12,578 nucleotides of DNA from Clostridiales bacterium. GTDB lineage: Bacteria; Bacillota; Clostridia; Christensenellales; Borkfalkiaceae. The notes beneath the pieces were generated by a model. The model saw nothing but the letters and a program-made list of their open reading frames with translations. It ran no database searches and had not been told where the DNA came from. Position 1 is the first letter of the stretch, and every line of letters starts with the position of its first letter. Made by a program: the position numbers and the translations under genes. The stretch lies in the NCBI GenBank assembly GCA_003538975.1, contig DPQQ01000011.1, forward strand, positions 16,774-29,351. Direction: 5' to 3'. Shown piece after piece: positions 5,627-12,578 of this stretch.

Positions 5627-7147
5627 ATGAAAAAGGAAACATCAACCCCGAAAACCCAGAAAACGCCGGTCAAGGGGAAAAAATCAAATATCATTATAGC
5701 GAACGCGATAGTCTTCGTTATAAATTTCGTGGCGATAATAGCTATCTATCTCGGCATGATATTTTTAAACGGAAGCGCGGCGGATCAGAAGTCTTTCGTC
5801 GAATATTTCAGACAGAACGCGCATAACTTCTGGTGTCTCGTGGTGGCGACTTTTCTGATACTGTCGATGATAACCTATTCTATAGGAATACGGAGAAAAG
5901 AATTTGCCGACGCGAACAATACCGAAGCGTTCTTTTTAAGTATGGAAATAACGATTTTAATATCGTATTTTATCGGTAAGTACGGCAACGTATATCTCCG
6001 TCCCATTCCGTTTATCGCGCTTATTTCGGCGCAGTTCTTCGGGAAGCGCAACTCGATATATATTTCGCTCGTAACGTGCATGATAATCTTTCTGACAGAT
6101 ACTTTCACGAATTCGTCCTTAACGACTTACGAAGCCTGTATGACTCTCTTTTCGGGATTCACGACTTCGGTTCTTGCCGTGTATCTTATAGGCGAGCTTA
6201 AAGAACGCGGCGAAGTGCTTCTGATGTCGATGGTTCTCGTCGCTCCGAACATTTTATGCTTTTTGAGCCTTAACGAATTCAACGTGGCCGATAATCTTTC
6301 GGGATTCATTTGTTCTTGCTGTTCCGGTACGTTTTCGGCGATACTGTATCTGACTTTCATGCCCGTTTTCGAAACATTGTTCAAAAAAGCGACCTCTTTC
6401 AGACTGGCTGAACTTACCATGCATACCGCTCCGCTTCTGGAAAAGTTAAGGGAAGAAGCACCCGGAACATTCAACCACTCGCTCGTGGTCGCAAGTCTTT
6501 CGGAGTCCTGCGCTTCGGCTATAGGCGAAGATCCTCTTTTAACCAAAGCGTGCGCGTATTATCACGATATAGGCAAGCTTTCCGCTCCCGAATTTTTCAA
6601 AGAGAATCAGACCGAAAAGAACTCGCACGACGATATACTTCCCGAGCTTTCGGCTTCGATAATAAAAGCCCATGCAAAAGACGGCTACGAGCTTCTGATG
6701 AAGAACAGATTCCCGAAAGAAATCGCGGACGTATGTCTGGAGCATCACGGAACTCTTCCCATTTCGTACTTTCTTGCCAAAGCGAAAAAATACACAGACG
6801 AAGCGATAAATCTCGAAACGTACTGTTATCCGGGGCCCAAACCGCAGACCAAAATCTGCGCGATCATAATGATTTGCGACGGAGCCGAAGCGGTAACGAG
6901 AACGCTGAAAGATCATTCGAGAGAAGCCGTTTCGGCGGCGGTTCAGAAGATTATAACCGAGCGTATGAATTTAGGTCAGTTTGACGACTGTCCCATCACG
7001 ATGAAGGATCTTACCGTTATAAAACACGTTCTCGTAAACACTCTCACGGGCGTTTATCACAAGCGCATCGAATATCCGAAGACCGACGTGCAGAAGCTTA
7101 TCGACTACTGCAACGGCGAATCGGGTTCAAACAGGATAGATTCTTAA
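5627..7147 (+). CDS. pgpH: PgpH-family c-di-AMP phosphodiesterase (7TM-HD), lacking the extracellular HDED domain
   Basis: PgpH (YqfF) hydrolyses cyclic di-AMP with a cytoplasmic HD domain. ATG 5627 is chosen because AAAGG at 5614-5618 stands eight bases before it but only two before ATG 5621, which would add two residues. The 506 residues show a lysine-rich start, a first helix at about 21-47, a loop of only about 22 residues, a block of helices up to about 240, and the HD domain. Metal and catalytic residues appear intact: His284, HD at 313-314, His334, His349, HH at 373-374 and Asp418, within family sequences such as YYHDIGK, EHHGT and YPGPKPQ. Typical PgpH is about 700 residues with a roughly 250-300-residue extracellular domain between helices 1 and 2; that domain is absent here. 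Enzyme activity is expected, but signal sensing must differ. ybeY follows after 48 bp, as in other Firmicutes. Confidence 0.93.
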   Translation: MKKETSTPKTQKTPVKGKKSNIIIANAIVFVINFVAIIAIYLGMIFLNGSAADQKSFVEYFRQNAHNFWCLVVATFLILSMITYSIGIRRKEFADANNTEAFFLSMEITILISYFIGKYGNVYLRPIPFIALISAQFFGKRNSIYISLVTCMIIFLTDTFTNSSLTTYEACMTLFSGFTTSVLAVYLIGELKERGEVLLMSMVLVAPNILCFLSLNEFNVADNLSGFICSCCSGTFSAILYLTFMPVFETLFKKATSFRLAELTMHTAPLLEKLREEAPGTFNHSLVVASLSESCASAIGEDPLLTKACAYYHDIGKLSAPEFFKENQTEKNSHDDILPELSASIIKAHAKDGYELLMKNRFPKEIADVCLEHHGTLPISYFLAKAKKYTDEAINLETYCYPGPKPQTKICAIIMICDGAEAVTRTLKDHSREAVSAAVQKIITERMNLGQFDDCPITMKDLTVIKHVLVNTLTGVYHKRIEYPKTDVQKLIDYCNGESGSNRIDS

Positions 7148-7159
7148 AATCATATCGTA

Positions 7160-7186
7160 ACGAAACAACCGACTATACGAAACAAC
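7160..7186 (+). repeat. Short direct repeat in front of ybeY
   Basis: The 10-mer acgaaacaac occurs at 7160-7169 and again at 7177-7186, 17 bp start to start. The second copy runs into the ybeY ribosome binding site (CGGAG, 7186-7190). It may be chance or a small local duplication; no hairpin or promoter is evident in this 48-bp gap. Confidence 0.45.
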
Positions 7187-7195
7187 GGAGAAAAT

Positions 7196-7672
7196 ATGTT
7201 TTTTCATAATCTTAAAATCGAAGGCGAAGGAAAAGTAAATTATAAAAAAATTGCGAGAGCGGTTTATAAAGAGCTTAAGCAAAAAGCAAAGCTCAAAGCC
7301 GAAGTAGTTCTCGTGAACGAAGAAGAAATAAAAAAACTTAACGCCGAAAACAGAAACGTGGACAAGGTTACGGACGTATTATCTTTCCCGGCTCTGGACG
7401 GAATAAGAAATAAAATACTCGATCCTAAAGATTACCCTTACGAACTCGACGGTGACAGACTTTTCGTCGGCTCGGTCGCATTGTGTCTCGAACAGGCTAA
7501 ACGTCAGGCGGACGAACTCGGTCATTCGACGGAAAGGGAATACGTATATCTCGTTATTCACGGTCTTTTGCACCTTTTCGGATTCGACCATATGACCGAC
7601 GAAGACAAAAAAGAAATGCGCTCGCACGAAAAGAGCATATTGAAACGTCTTAAAATCGAGGAAGAAGAATGA
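7196..7672 (+). CDS. ybeY: Endoribonuclease YbeY (rRNA maturation factor)
   Basis: YbeY is a zinc-dependent endoribonuclease needed for 16S rRNA 3'-end maturation and ribosome quality control. The 158 residues fit the family length. The hallmark HGxLHLxGxDH motif is complete: HGLLHLFGFDH at 122-132, with zinc ligands His122, His126 and His132, followed by MTDEDKKEM. The earlier conserved NxxxRxxDxxTDVLSFP motif is seen as NRNVDKVTDVLSFP. The start has CGGAG at 7186-7190, five bases before ATG. The TGA stop overlaps the era start as ATGA, which implies translational coupling of two ribosome-assembly genes. In Bacillus dgkA and cdd lie between ybeY and era; here they are absent. Confidence 0.97.
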   Translation: MFFHNLKIEGEGKVNYKKIARAVYKELKQKAKLKAEVVLVNEEEIKKLNAENRNVDKVTDVLSFPALDGIRNKILDPKDYPYELDGDRLFVGSVALCLEQAKRQADELGHSTEREYVYLVIHGLLHLFGFDHMTDEDKKEMRSHEKSILKRLKIEEEE

Positions 7673-8568
7673 GATCGGGCGAAGTAGCCGTTATCGGCAG
7701 GGCAAACGCGGGTAAATCGACGCTCATAAACGTGCTTGTAGGCGAAAAGGTTTCGATAGTGTCTCCGAAACCCCAGACCACGCGAGACAGAATACTCGCG
7801 GTGCTGAACGGAAACGATTACGGCGGATATCAGATAGTGTTCGTAGATACGCCCGGCATTTACAAGGCGCAGGGCGCGCTCAACTCGTTTATGCAAAAAA
7901 CCACGTCATCGGTCGCAAAGGACGTCGATCTTATTCTGTTTTTAATCGACGGACACGAGGGCGTAAAAACGGAAGACGTAGAACTCCTGAAAAAGTATTC
8001 TTCGCAAGGGGTAAAGACGATCGTCGCGATGACCAAAATCGACATAATGCCCGAAGCCGAAGTAATAATGGAACTCAATAAGTTTTCGGAACTTAATCTC
8101 GACGTAATTCCAATATCCGCAAGAAAGGGCAAAAACCTTAAAGAACTTAAAAAGGTTATAATAAACAGTCTTCCGGACGGCGAACCTATTTTTCCGGACG
8201 ACGTTTTGTCCGACAGATCCGACCGCTTTATGGTAGGCGAAATAATGCGCGAGAAGATTCTTCTGAAGTTCGATAAAGAAATCCCGCACGGAGTAGTCGT
8301 AAAGGTAAACGAATTCAAATTAAACGACAACGGCGTTTATGAAGTAAATCTCGATATAATCTGCTCCAAACCTCAGCATAAAGCCATACTTATAGGCAAA
8401 GGCGGCTCGGCGATAAAGGCGGTTTCGTCTTATGCGAGACAGGATATGGAAAAGTTTTTGGGAAAGAAGGTTTTTTTAACGACTTACGTTCTCGTAAAAG
8501 AAGGCTGGAAGGACACCGAAGCGTCTATTAAAGAATACGGTTATTATAACCCGGATAAAGAGTTTTAG
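7669..8568 (+). CDS. era: GTPase Era (30S ribosome assembly), with TKID in G4
   Basis: Era binds the 3' end of 16S rRNA and assists 30S subunit assembly. The 299 residues match the family. The GTPase domain has G1 GRANAGKST at 10-18 (usually GRPNVGKST), switch PQTTRD, G3 DTPG at 60-63, and the G4 position as TKID at 122-125 instead of NKxD; SARKGKN follows as G5. The C-terminal KH RNA-binding domain is intact, with HKAILIGKGGSAIK and the W in VKEGWKD. The family motif 'REKIL.....IPHGVVV' is also present. The start overlaps the ybeY stop (ATGA), with GAGGA at 7658-7662 as ribosome binding site. The G4 change is unusual because that asparagine contacts the guanine base, although TKxD is used by dynamin-type GTPases. 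Confidence 0.97.
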   Translation: MRSGEVAVIGRANAGKSTLINVLVGEKVSIVSPKPQTTRDRILAVLNGNDYGGYQIVFVDTPGIYKAQGALNSFMQKTTSSVAKDVDLILFLIDGHEGVKTEDVELLKKYSSQGVKTIVAMTKIDIMPEAEVIMELNKFSELNLDVIPISARKGKNLKELKKVIINSLPDGEPIFPDDVLSDRSDRFMVGEIMREKILLKFDKEIPHGVVVKVNEFKLNDNGVYEVNLDIICSKPQHKAILIGKGGSAIKAVSSYARQDMEKFLGKKVFLTTYVLVKEGWKDTEASIKEYGYYNPDKEF

Positions 8569-8623
8569 TTTTTTGTGGTCGGTATGGTTTTGACGACACA
8601 TTTCCGCCGAAACGCTACCGAAA

Positions 8624-8643
8624 ATAAAAAACGGCTGTTTTAT
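8624..8643 (+). repeat. Second copy of a 20-nt AT-rich element in the era / yqzL-like gap
   Basis: The sequence ataaaaaacggctgttttat differs from that at 455-474 only in the lengths of its A and T runs (6 A/4 T here, 5 A/5 T there), sharing the 15-mer aaaaacggctgtttt. Here the stem is imperfect (aaaac/gtttt only). The surrounding gap 8569-8714 shows a TTGACG at 8590-8595 without a fitting -10 box, and no clear terminator after era. Confidence 0.4.
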
Positions 8644-8714
8644 ATATAGCCTGAATTAAAAACAAAAACGGGGGCATACTTAAATTGAAGCCGCAGGTTT
8701 CGGGAGAGTGTGCC

Positions 8715-8843
8715 GTGAAAAGAAAAAAAGATTTCAGATACGTCAAGGACATCGCGCTTGAAATTTATAAACGCACGGGGGAAGAAAATTACCTTACGTT
8801 TTATAAAAAGCTGATCGAACCCGACGACGATACAAAGTTATAA
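8715..8843 (+). CDS. YqzL-like small protein between era and recO
   Basis: A 42-codon frame begins with GTG, preceded at eight bases by GGAG (8703-8706), and ends with TAA 15 bp before recO. The peptide has a basic start (VKRKKDF), a helix-like core, ALEIYKRTG then ENYLTFYKKL, and an acidic end (EPDDDTKL). The core resembles the 'WKLFxKTGxxxxYLLYK' pattern of YqzL, a tiny protein of unknown function found in this same place between era and recO in Bacillus and Clostridium; the spacing between TG and YL is one residue shorter and the tryptophan is missing. Position, ribosome binding site and residual motif support a real gene; the family name is an inference. A TTG at 8685 in the same frame would add ten residues but has no ribosome binding site. 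Confidence 0.65.
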   Translation: MKRKKDFRYVKDIALEIYKRTGEENYLTFYKKLIEPDDDTKL

Positions 8844-8858
8844 GCAAAAGGATAAGTC

Positions 8859-9584
8859 ATGGAAAAAAAGGTGAACGGAATCGTTATAAGAGCGGTCTCT
8901 TACGGAGAATCGGATAAAATTTTAACGATTTACACCCTTGAAGAAGGACTTGTATCCGCTCGTATAAAAGGAGTAAAAAAGGCGGGAGCAAAGCTGAAAG
9001 CTTGTTCCGAGCCTTTTTGTTTTGCCGAATTCGTTCTCGCTTCGAGCTTAAACCGCAACGTTGTTACGGGCGCGAGCATTTACGACGGATTTTACGGGCT
9101 GAGAGAAGACGTGGTAAAATTTTACGCCGGTAGCGTAGTGCTTGGTTTTTTGAGAGTTTTCGGGCTAGAAGAAGCCGATAAAAACTTATTTGATTTCGCC
9201 GTAAACGCGATAAAAAATCTTACATATTCGGACGTAAACCCTTACGAAGAAACGGTTTCGTTCATCTTAAGCGGTCTGAAAGCCGCCGGATATGAAATAA
9301 ACGCCGAAGGTTGCTGTCGCTGCGGCGACGAGATCGAAAACATGGCGTTTTTCGATATGAAGTCGGGTGCGTTCGTCTGCGGCGATTGTGCGGAAGAAGG
9401 CGATATGCGAGTCTCTCTTTCTACTTATAAGATACTTAAAGAAGCGTCGGGAAGCGAAAAGACGGCGGAGTTTTCGGAAGAGAAGAACAAGGGACTCATA
9501 AAAGCGCTCAAGTTTTTAAGCTATTATATCGAAGCAAAAGTTTCGGAAGGTATAAAGGCGTTAAAGGAACTTACCGAACTGTAA
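8859..9584 (+). CDS. recO: DNA repair protein RecO
   Basis: RecO acts in the RecFOR pathway: it binds single-stranded DNA and SSB, anneals strands, and with RecR loads RecA at gaps. The 241 residues match the family. The N-terminal OB-fold (about 1-80) has the expected GIVIRAVSYGESDKILTIYT and LVSARIKGVKK. A helical domain follows with the zinc finger inside it: C152-x-x-C155 (CRCG, with an extra Cys153) and C174-x-x-C177 (CGDC). The motif between them, FDMKSGAFVC, corresponds to the usual 'Fxxxx GGxxC'. The start has AAAAGGA at 8846-8852, with six bases to ATG. It is the last gene of the yqfC-recO run; glyQS, which follows in Bacillus, is absent. Identity is clear. Confidence 0.96.
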   Translation: MEKKVNGIVIRAVSYGESDKILTIYTLEEGLVSARIKGVKKAGAKLKACSEPFCFAEFVLASSLNRNVVTGASIYDGFYGLREDVVKFYAGSVVLGFLRVFGLEEADKNLFDFAVNAIKNLTYSDVNPYEETVSFILSGLKAAGYEINAEGCCRCGDEIENMAFFDMKSGAFVCGDCAEEGDMRVSLSTYKILKEASGSEKTAEFSEEKNKGLIKALKFLSYYIEAKVSEGIKALKELTEL

Positions 9585-9627
9585 AAATCCGGGTTTTTGA
9601 AGATACAAAAATCCGGTTCTTTTTTGT
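9583..9627 (+). terminator. Possible weak terminator region after recO with a repeated 10-mer
   Basis: The 10-mer aaaaatccgg occurs at 9583-9592, overlapping the recO stop, and again at 9607-9616. The second copy lies in a 7-bp inverted repeat, acaaaaa (9605-9611) / tttttgt (9621-9627), with a 9-nt loop and a T-run from 9620. The stem has one G-C pair only, so termination would be weak. The first copy (aaaaa/ttttt, 9583-9598) could fold similarly. Confidence 0.4.
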
Positions 9628-9902
9628 AAAAATGCAAAAAGCGCTCGTAAAATCCAAAGCTTTTGTTGTGTCATAAGTTTTCGGTCGGTAAAGCGGAGAC
9701 GGAAATTTTTTGAAAAAAATTAACAAAATCGCCGATATGTCAAAAAAAATACTTGAAAAAACGTCCGTCATAGTGTATTATTATAATGTAACTTGACAAG
9801 GGGCGATTTAACGCGCCTCAAAACAAGCGGTTTTACATAAATCAATCGGAATAAAAACGAAAATAAAAGTTTTTCTTATAAAGTTCTTGAGGAGGAATTT
9901 CA
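9585..9902. other. 318-bp intergenic region between recO and ppdK
   Basis: This gap holds the weak terminator region (to 9627), then AT-rich sequence with an A/T inverted repeat at 9703-9719 and A-tracts at 9713-9719, 9742-9749 and 9756-9761. The promoter (9753-9781) follows, then a leader of about 115 nt. In the leader, GGCG and CGCC around 9802-9817 could make a small stem, but I see no recognisable riboswitch. AGGAGG at 9890-9895 is the ppdK ribosome binding site. No credible reading frame was found. Confidence 0.6.
9753..9781 (+). promoter_or_regulatory. Sigma-A-type promoter of ppdK with upstream A-tracts
   Basis: TTGAAA (9753-9758) and TATTAT (9776-9781) are 17 bp apart, each matching consensus at five of six positions. 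A second box, TATAAT (9782-9787), overlaps closely but is 23 bp from this -35. The A8 run just upstream (9742-9749) could act as an UP element or bend the DNA. Expected transcription start is near 9788. Confidence 0.65.
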
Positions 9903-12542
9903 ATGAAATACGTTTACTTATTCAAAGAGGGGAACGCAAAAATGCGCGAACTTCTCGGCGGTAAAGGAGCAAACCTTGCCGAAATGACCAATATCGGTTT
10001 ACCCGTTCCGCAGGGATTCACGATCACGACGGAAGCGTGTACCAAGTATTACGAAGACGGCAGGAAGATAAACGACGATATTCAGAAAGAAATAATGGAA
10101 AATATCGCCAAAATGGAAGAAATCACCGGCAAAAAGTTCGGCGATAAAGAAAACCCGCTCCTTGTTTCCGTACGTTCCGGCGCGAGAGCGTCCATGCCCG
10201 GCATGATGGATACCATCCTTAATCTCGGCTTGAACGAAGACGTCGTAGAAGTTTTGTCCGCTAAGTCGAACAATCCGCGTTGGGCGTGGGACTGCTACAG
10301 AAGATTCATTCAGATGTTCTCCGACGTAGTTATGGAAGTCTCCAAAAAAGAATTCGAATCCCTTATCGACGAGATGAAAGAAAGAAAGGGTATAAAATAC
10401 GACGTTGAACTTACCGCGGAGGATCTTAAAGAACTTGCGAATAAGTTCAAAGCGAAATATAAAGAAGCTTTGGGAAAAGACTTCCCGTCCGATCCCAAAG
10501 AGCAGCTCTTCGAAGCTATTAAAGCCGTATTCAGAAGCTGGGACAACCCCAGAGCCAACGTTTACAGAATGGATCACGACATTCCGTACAGCTGGGGAAC
10601 GGCTGTCAACGTTCAGATGATGGCATTCGGCAACATGGGCAACGATTGCGGAACGGGCGTAGCATTCACGCGTAACCCCGCCACCGGCGAACCGGGACTT
10701 ATGGGCGAATTCCTTATGAACGCACAGGGCGAAGACGTAGTCGCGGGCGTACGTACCCCGATGCCCATATCAAAGATGATGGAAGTTCTTCCCGAAGTTT
10801 ACAATCAGTTCCTCGACGTCTGCAAGACTCTCGAAAATCATTACAGAGATATGCAGGACATGGAATTCACTATCGAAAAGGGCAAACTTTACATGCTTCA
10901 GACGCGTAACGGCAAACGTACCGCGGCAGCTGCAATCCGTATCGCGTGCGACCTTATCGACGAAGGCATGATCGACGAGAAAGAAGCTCTTATGCAGATC
11001 GACGCGAAGACTCTCGATATGCTTTTACATCCTACTTTCGATGCAAAGGCGTTAAAAGACGCAGATAAATATAACGTAGTAGGTTCGGGTATCGCCGCTT
11101 CTCCCGGAGCCGCGACCGGAACTATAGTATTCGAACCGGACGAAGCCGTAAGACTCGGCAAAGCGGGTAAAAAGGTCGTTCTCGTAAGACTCGAAACCTC
11201 GCCCGAAGATATCGAAGGAATGAAGTACGCTCAGGGCATACTTACCGTAAGAGGCGGTCAGACTTCTCACGCCGCAGTAGTTGCGAGAGGCATGGGTACC
11301 TGCTGTGTTTCGGGCTGCGACGAAATCAGAATGAACGAAGAAGAAAAGTATTTCGAACTTGCGGGAAAGACGTTCAGAGAAGGCGATCCCATTTCGCTCG
11401 ACGGTTCCACGGGTAAGATTTACGACGTGGAAATAAAGACGGTTCCCGCAGATCCCAACAGCGGATACTTCGGCAGAATAATGAAGCTTGCCGATAAGTA
11501 TAAAGCTCTCGAAGTAAAGGCTAACGCCGATACTCCCGAAGACGCGGTAAGAGCCGAACAGCTCGGCGCGACCGGTATAGGTCTTTGCCGTACGGAACAT
11601 ATGTTCTTCGGTCCCGGCAGAATAGACAAGTTCAGAGAAATGATCTGCTCCGAAACGGTCGAAGAAAGAGTAGTTGCGCTCGACAAGATCGAACCCATGC
11701 AGCAGAAGGACTTCGAAGGACTTATGGAAGCGCTTAAAGGTCAGTCCGTTACCATAAGATTTTTGGATCCGCCGCTTCACGAATTCGTTCCGACGGAACA
11801 GGGCGATATAGAAGCTCTTGCGGAAGCGAAAGGCAAAACCGTTGCCGAAATCAAACAGTTCTGCTCGTCGCTTCACGAATTCAACCCCATGATGGGACAC
11901 AGAGGCTGCCGTCTCGAAGTTACTTATCCCGAAATCGCTAAAATGCAGACCAAGGCGGTCATCAAAGCGGCTATCGCCGTTAACAAGCGTCATCCCGACT
12001 GGAACGTCGTTCCCGAAATAATGATCCCGCTCGTAGGTGAAGTAAAAGAACTTGCCTTCTGCAAAAAGATAGTTACCGACACCGCCGACGCGCTTATCAA
12101 AGAAGCCGGCGTAGAACTTAAATACGAAGTCGGCACCATGATCGAAATCCCGAGAGCGGCTTTAACCGCCGACGAAATCGCTAAAGAAGCGGAATTCTTC
12201 TGCTTCGGCACGAACGACCTTACTCAGATGACTTTCGGTTTCAGCCGCGACGACTCCGGTAAGTTCCTTCCCGCATACTACGGCGCAAGAATTTACGAAT
12301 TCGATCCGTTCGCTCGTCTCGACACCGACGGCGTGGGCAAGCTTATGAATATGGCGGTTACGCTCGGCAGAGGCACGAGAAGCAATCTTCATTGCGGTAT
12401 CTGCGGCGAACACGGCGGCGATCCTTCGTCTATCGAGTTCTGCCACAAGATCGGTCTCGATTACGTTTCCTGCTCGCCGTACCGCGTACCCATCGCTCGT
12501 CTTGCCGCCGCCCAGGCGAACATCCGCAATCCCAGGTCCTAA
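9903..12542 (+). CDS. ppdK: Pyruvate, phosphate dikinase
   Basis: PPDK interconverts pyruvate + ATP + Pi and PEP + AMP + PPi; in fermentative anaerobes it often runs toward pyruvate and ATP. The 879 residues are full length (family about 875-880). The N-terminal ATP-grasp region starts with LLGGKGANLAEM (17-28) and includes VSVRSGARASMPGMMDTILN. The central phosphohistidine domain has GGQTSHAAVVARGMG, placing the swivelling His at 456 (His455 in the Clostridium symbiosum enzyme). The C-terminal TIM-barrel pyruvate/PEP domain has GLCRTEHMFF, FGTNDLTQMTFGFSRDD and ICGEHGGDP, with catalytic Cys834. The preceding AGGAGG, seven bases from ATG, is among the strongest ribosome binding sites here. 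The regulatory kinase/phosphorylase (PDRP, YqfL type), often next to ppdK in Firmicutes, is not seen upstream. Only 36 bp remain after the stop. Confidence 0.98.
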   Translation: MKYVYLFKEGNAKMRELLGGKGANLAEMTNIGLPVPQGFTITTEACTKYYEDGRKINDDIQKEIMENIAKMEEITGKKFGDKENPLLVSVRSGARASMPGMMDTILNLGLNEDVVEVLSAKSNNPRWAWDCYRRFIQMFSDVVMEVSKKEFESLIDEMKERKGIKYDVELTAEDLKELANKFKAKYKEALGKDFPSDPKEQLFEAIKAVFRSWDNPRANVYRMDHDIPYSWGTAVNVQMMAFGNMGNDCGTGVAFTRNPATGEPGLMGEFLMNAQGEDVVAGVRTPMPISKMMEVLPEVYNQFLDVCKTLENHYRDMQDMEFTIEKGKLYMLQTRNGKRTAAAAIRIACDLIDEGMIDEKEALMQIDAKTLDMLLHPTFDAKALKDADKYNVVGSGIAASPGAATGTIVFEPDEAVRLGKAGKKVVLVRLETSPEDIEGMKYAQGILTVRGGQTSHAAVVARGMGTCCVSGCDEIRMNEEEKYFELAGKTFREGDPISLDGSTGKIYDVEIKTVPADPNSGYFGRIMKLADKYKALEVKANADTPEDAVRAEQLGATGIGLCRTEHMFFGPGRIDKFREMICSETVEERVVALDKIEPMQQKDFEGLMEALKGQSVTIRFLDPPLHEFVPTEQGDIEALAEAKGKTVAEIKQFCSSLHEFNPMMGHRGCRLEVTYPEIAKMQTKAVIKAAIAVNKRHPDWNVVPEIMIPLVGEVKELAFCKKIVTDTADALIKEAGVELKYEVGTMIEIPRAALTADEIAKEAEFFCFGTNDLTQMTFGFSRDDSGKFLPAYYGARIYEFDPFARLDTDGVGKLMNMAVTLGRGTRSNLHCGICGEHGGDPSSIEFCHKIGLDYVSCSPYRVPIARLAAAQANIRNPRS

Positions 12543-12578
12543 ATCTTGGGCTATAACTTAATTAAAACACTATATATT

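Noticed and set aside
8685..8714. TTG start adding ten residues to the YqzL-like gene
   Set aside because: No ribosome binding site at the right distance, whereas GGAG stands eight bases before the GTG at 8715.
9793..9798. Consensus TTGACA downstream of the ppdK promoter
   Set aside because: No -10-like hexamer is present 15-19 bp further on; it lies in the leader.
11052..11993. Long open frame on the minus strand inside ppdK (and others at 9999-10577)
   Set aside because: They lie opposite a full-length conserved enzyme gene, have no ribosome binding site and encode compositionally odd proteins; they are by-products of ppdK codon use.
12531..12550. Inverted repeat ccca/tggg across the ppdK stop codon as terminator
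   Set aside because: Only four clean pairs and no T-run afterwards; the real terminator is probably outside the window.
1..12578. CRISPR array, mobile element, tRNA or defence system
   Set aside because: No regularly spaced repeats, transposase or integrase motifs, cloverleaf sequences or defence-type proteins were seen; the genes are housekeeping or sporulation related.

Overview
The window reads as a chromosomal housekeeping segment of a member of the Bacillota (Firmicutes), most likely an uncultured Clostridia lineage. The reasons are the yqfC-yqfD sporulation pair, the gene order yqfC-yqfD-pgpH(yqfF)-ybeY-era-yqzL-like-recO (a reduced version of the well-known Bacillus/Clostridium cluster), strong AGGAGG-type ribosome binding sites, U-tract terminators and a pyruvate phosphate dikinase. 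TGA is used as a stop (proS, ybeY), so the code is the standard bacterial one. Base composition and codon use look even by eye across the window. No transposase, integrase, phage gene, CRISPR array, tRNA or rRNA was seen.

Layout. Positions 2-436 hold the 3' end of an archaeal/eukaryal-type prolyl-tRNA synthetase gene. A membrane protein of unknown function with a disordered acidic tail follows (573-1457) and is closed by a strong terminator. mnmE (tRNA U34 modification GTPase, 1548-2891) comes next, then a terminator-like hairpin that runs straight into the start codon of uppP (undecaprenyl diphosphate phosphatase, 3001-3735). A single minus-strand gene (3784-4236) encodes a two-helix membrane protein with a possible PH-like domain. 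It is convergent with uppP, has its own terminator, and has a promoter so close to its ATG that its mRNA is probably leaderless. Divergent from it starts the plus-strand cluster yqfC (4342), yqfD (4622), pgpH (5627), ybeY (7196), era (7669, overlapping ybeY by ATGA), a 42-codon yqzL-like gene (8715, GTG start) and recO (8859). After a 318-bp gap with A-tracts and a good sigma-A-type promoter comes full-length ppdK (9903-12542).

How the genes work together. The yqfC-recO block joins ribosome biogenesis (YbeY, Era), c-di-AMP turnover (PgpH), recombinational repair (RecO) and sporulation (YqfC, YqfD). Compared with Bacillus subtilis, phoH is missing between yqfD and pgpH, and dgkA and cdd are missing between ybeY and era. 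UppP serves the undecaprenyl-phosphate cycle of cell-wall synthesis, MnmE tRNA modification, and PpdK the PPi-linked pyruvate/PEP step.

I did not find a convincing new multi-gene system. The points most worth a second look are a PgpH that lacks the usual large extracellular sensor domain while keeping its metal-binding residues, the leaderless promoter arrangement of the minus-strand gene, the terminator/start-codon fusion at uppP, an Era with TKID in place of NKxD, and a shortened YqfD.
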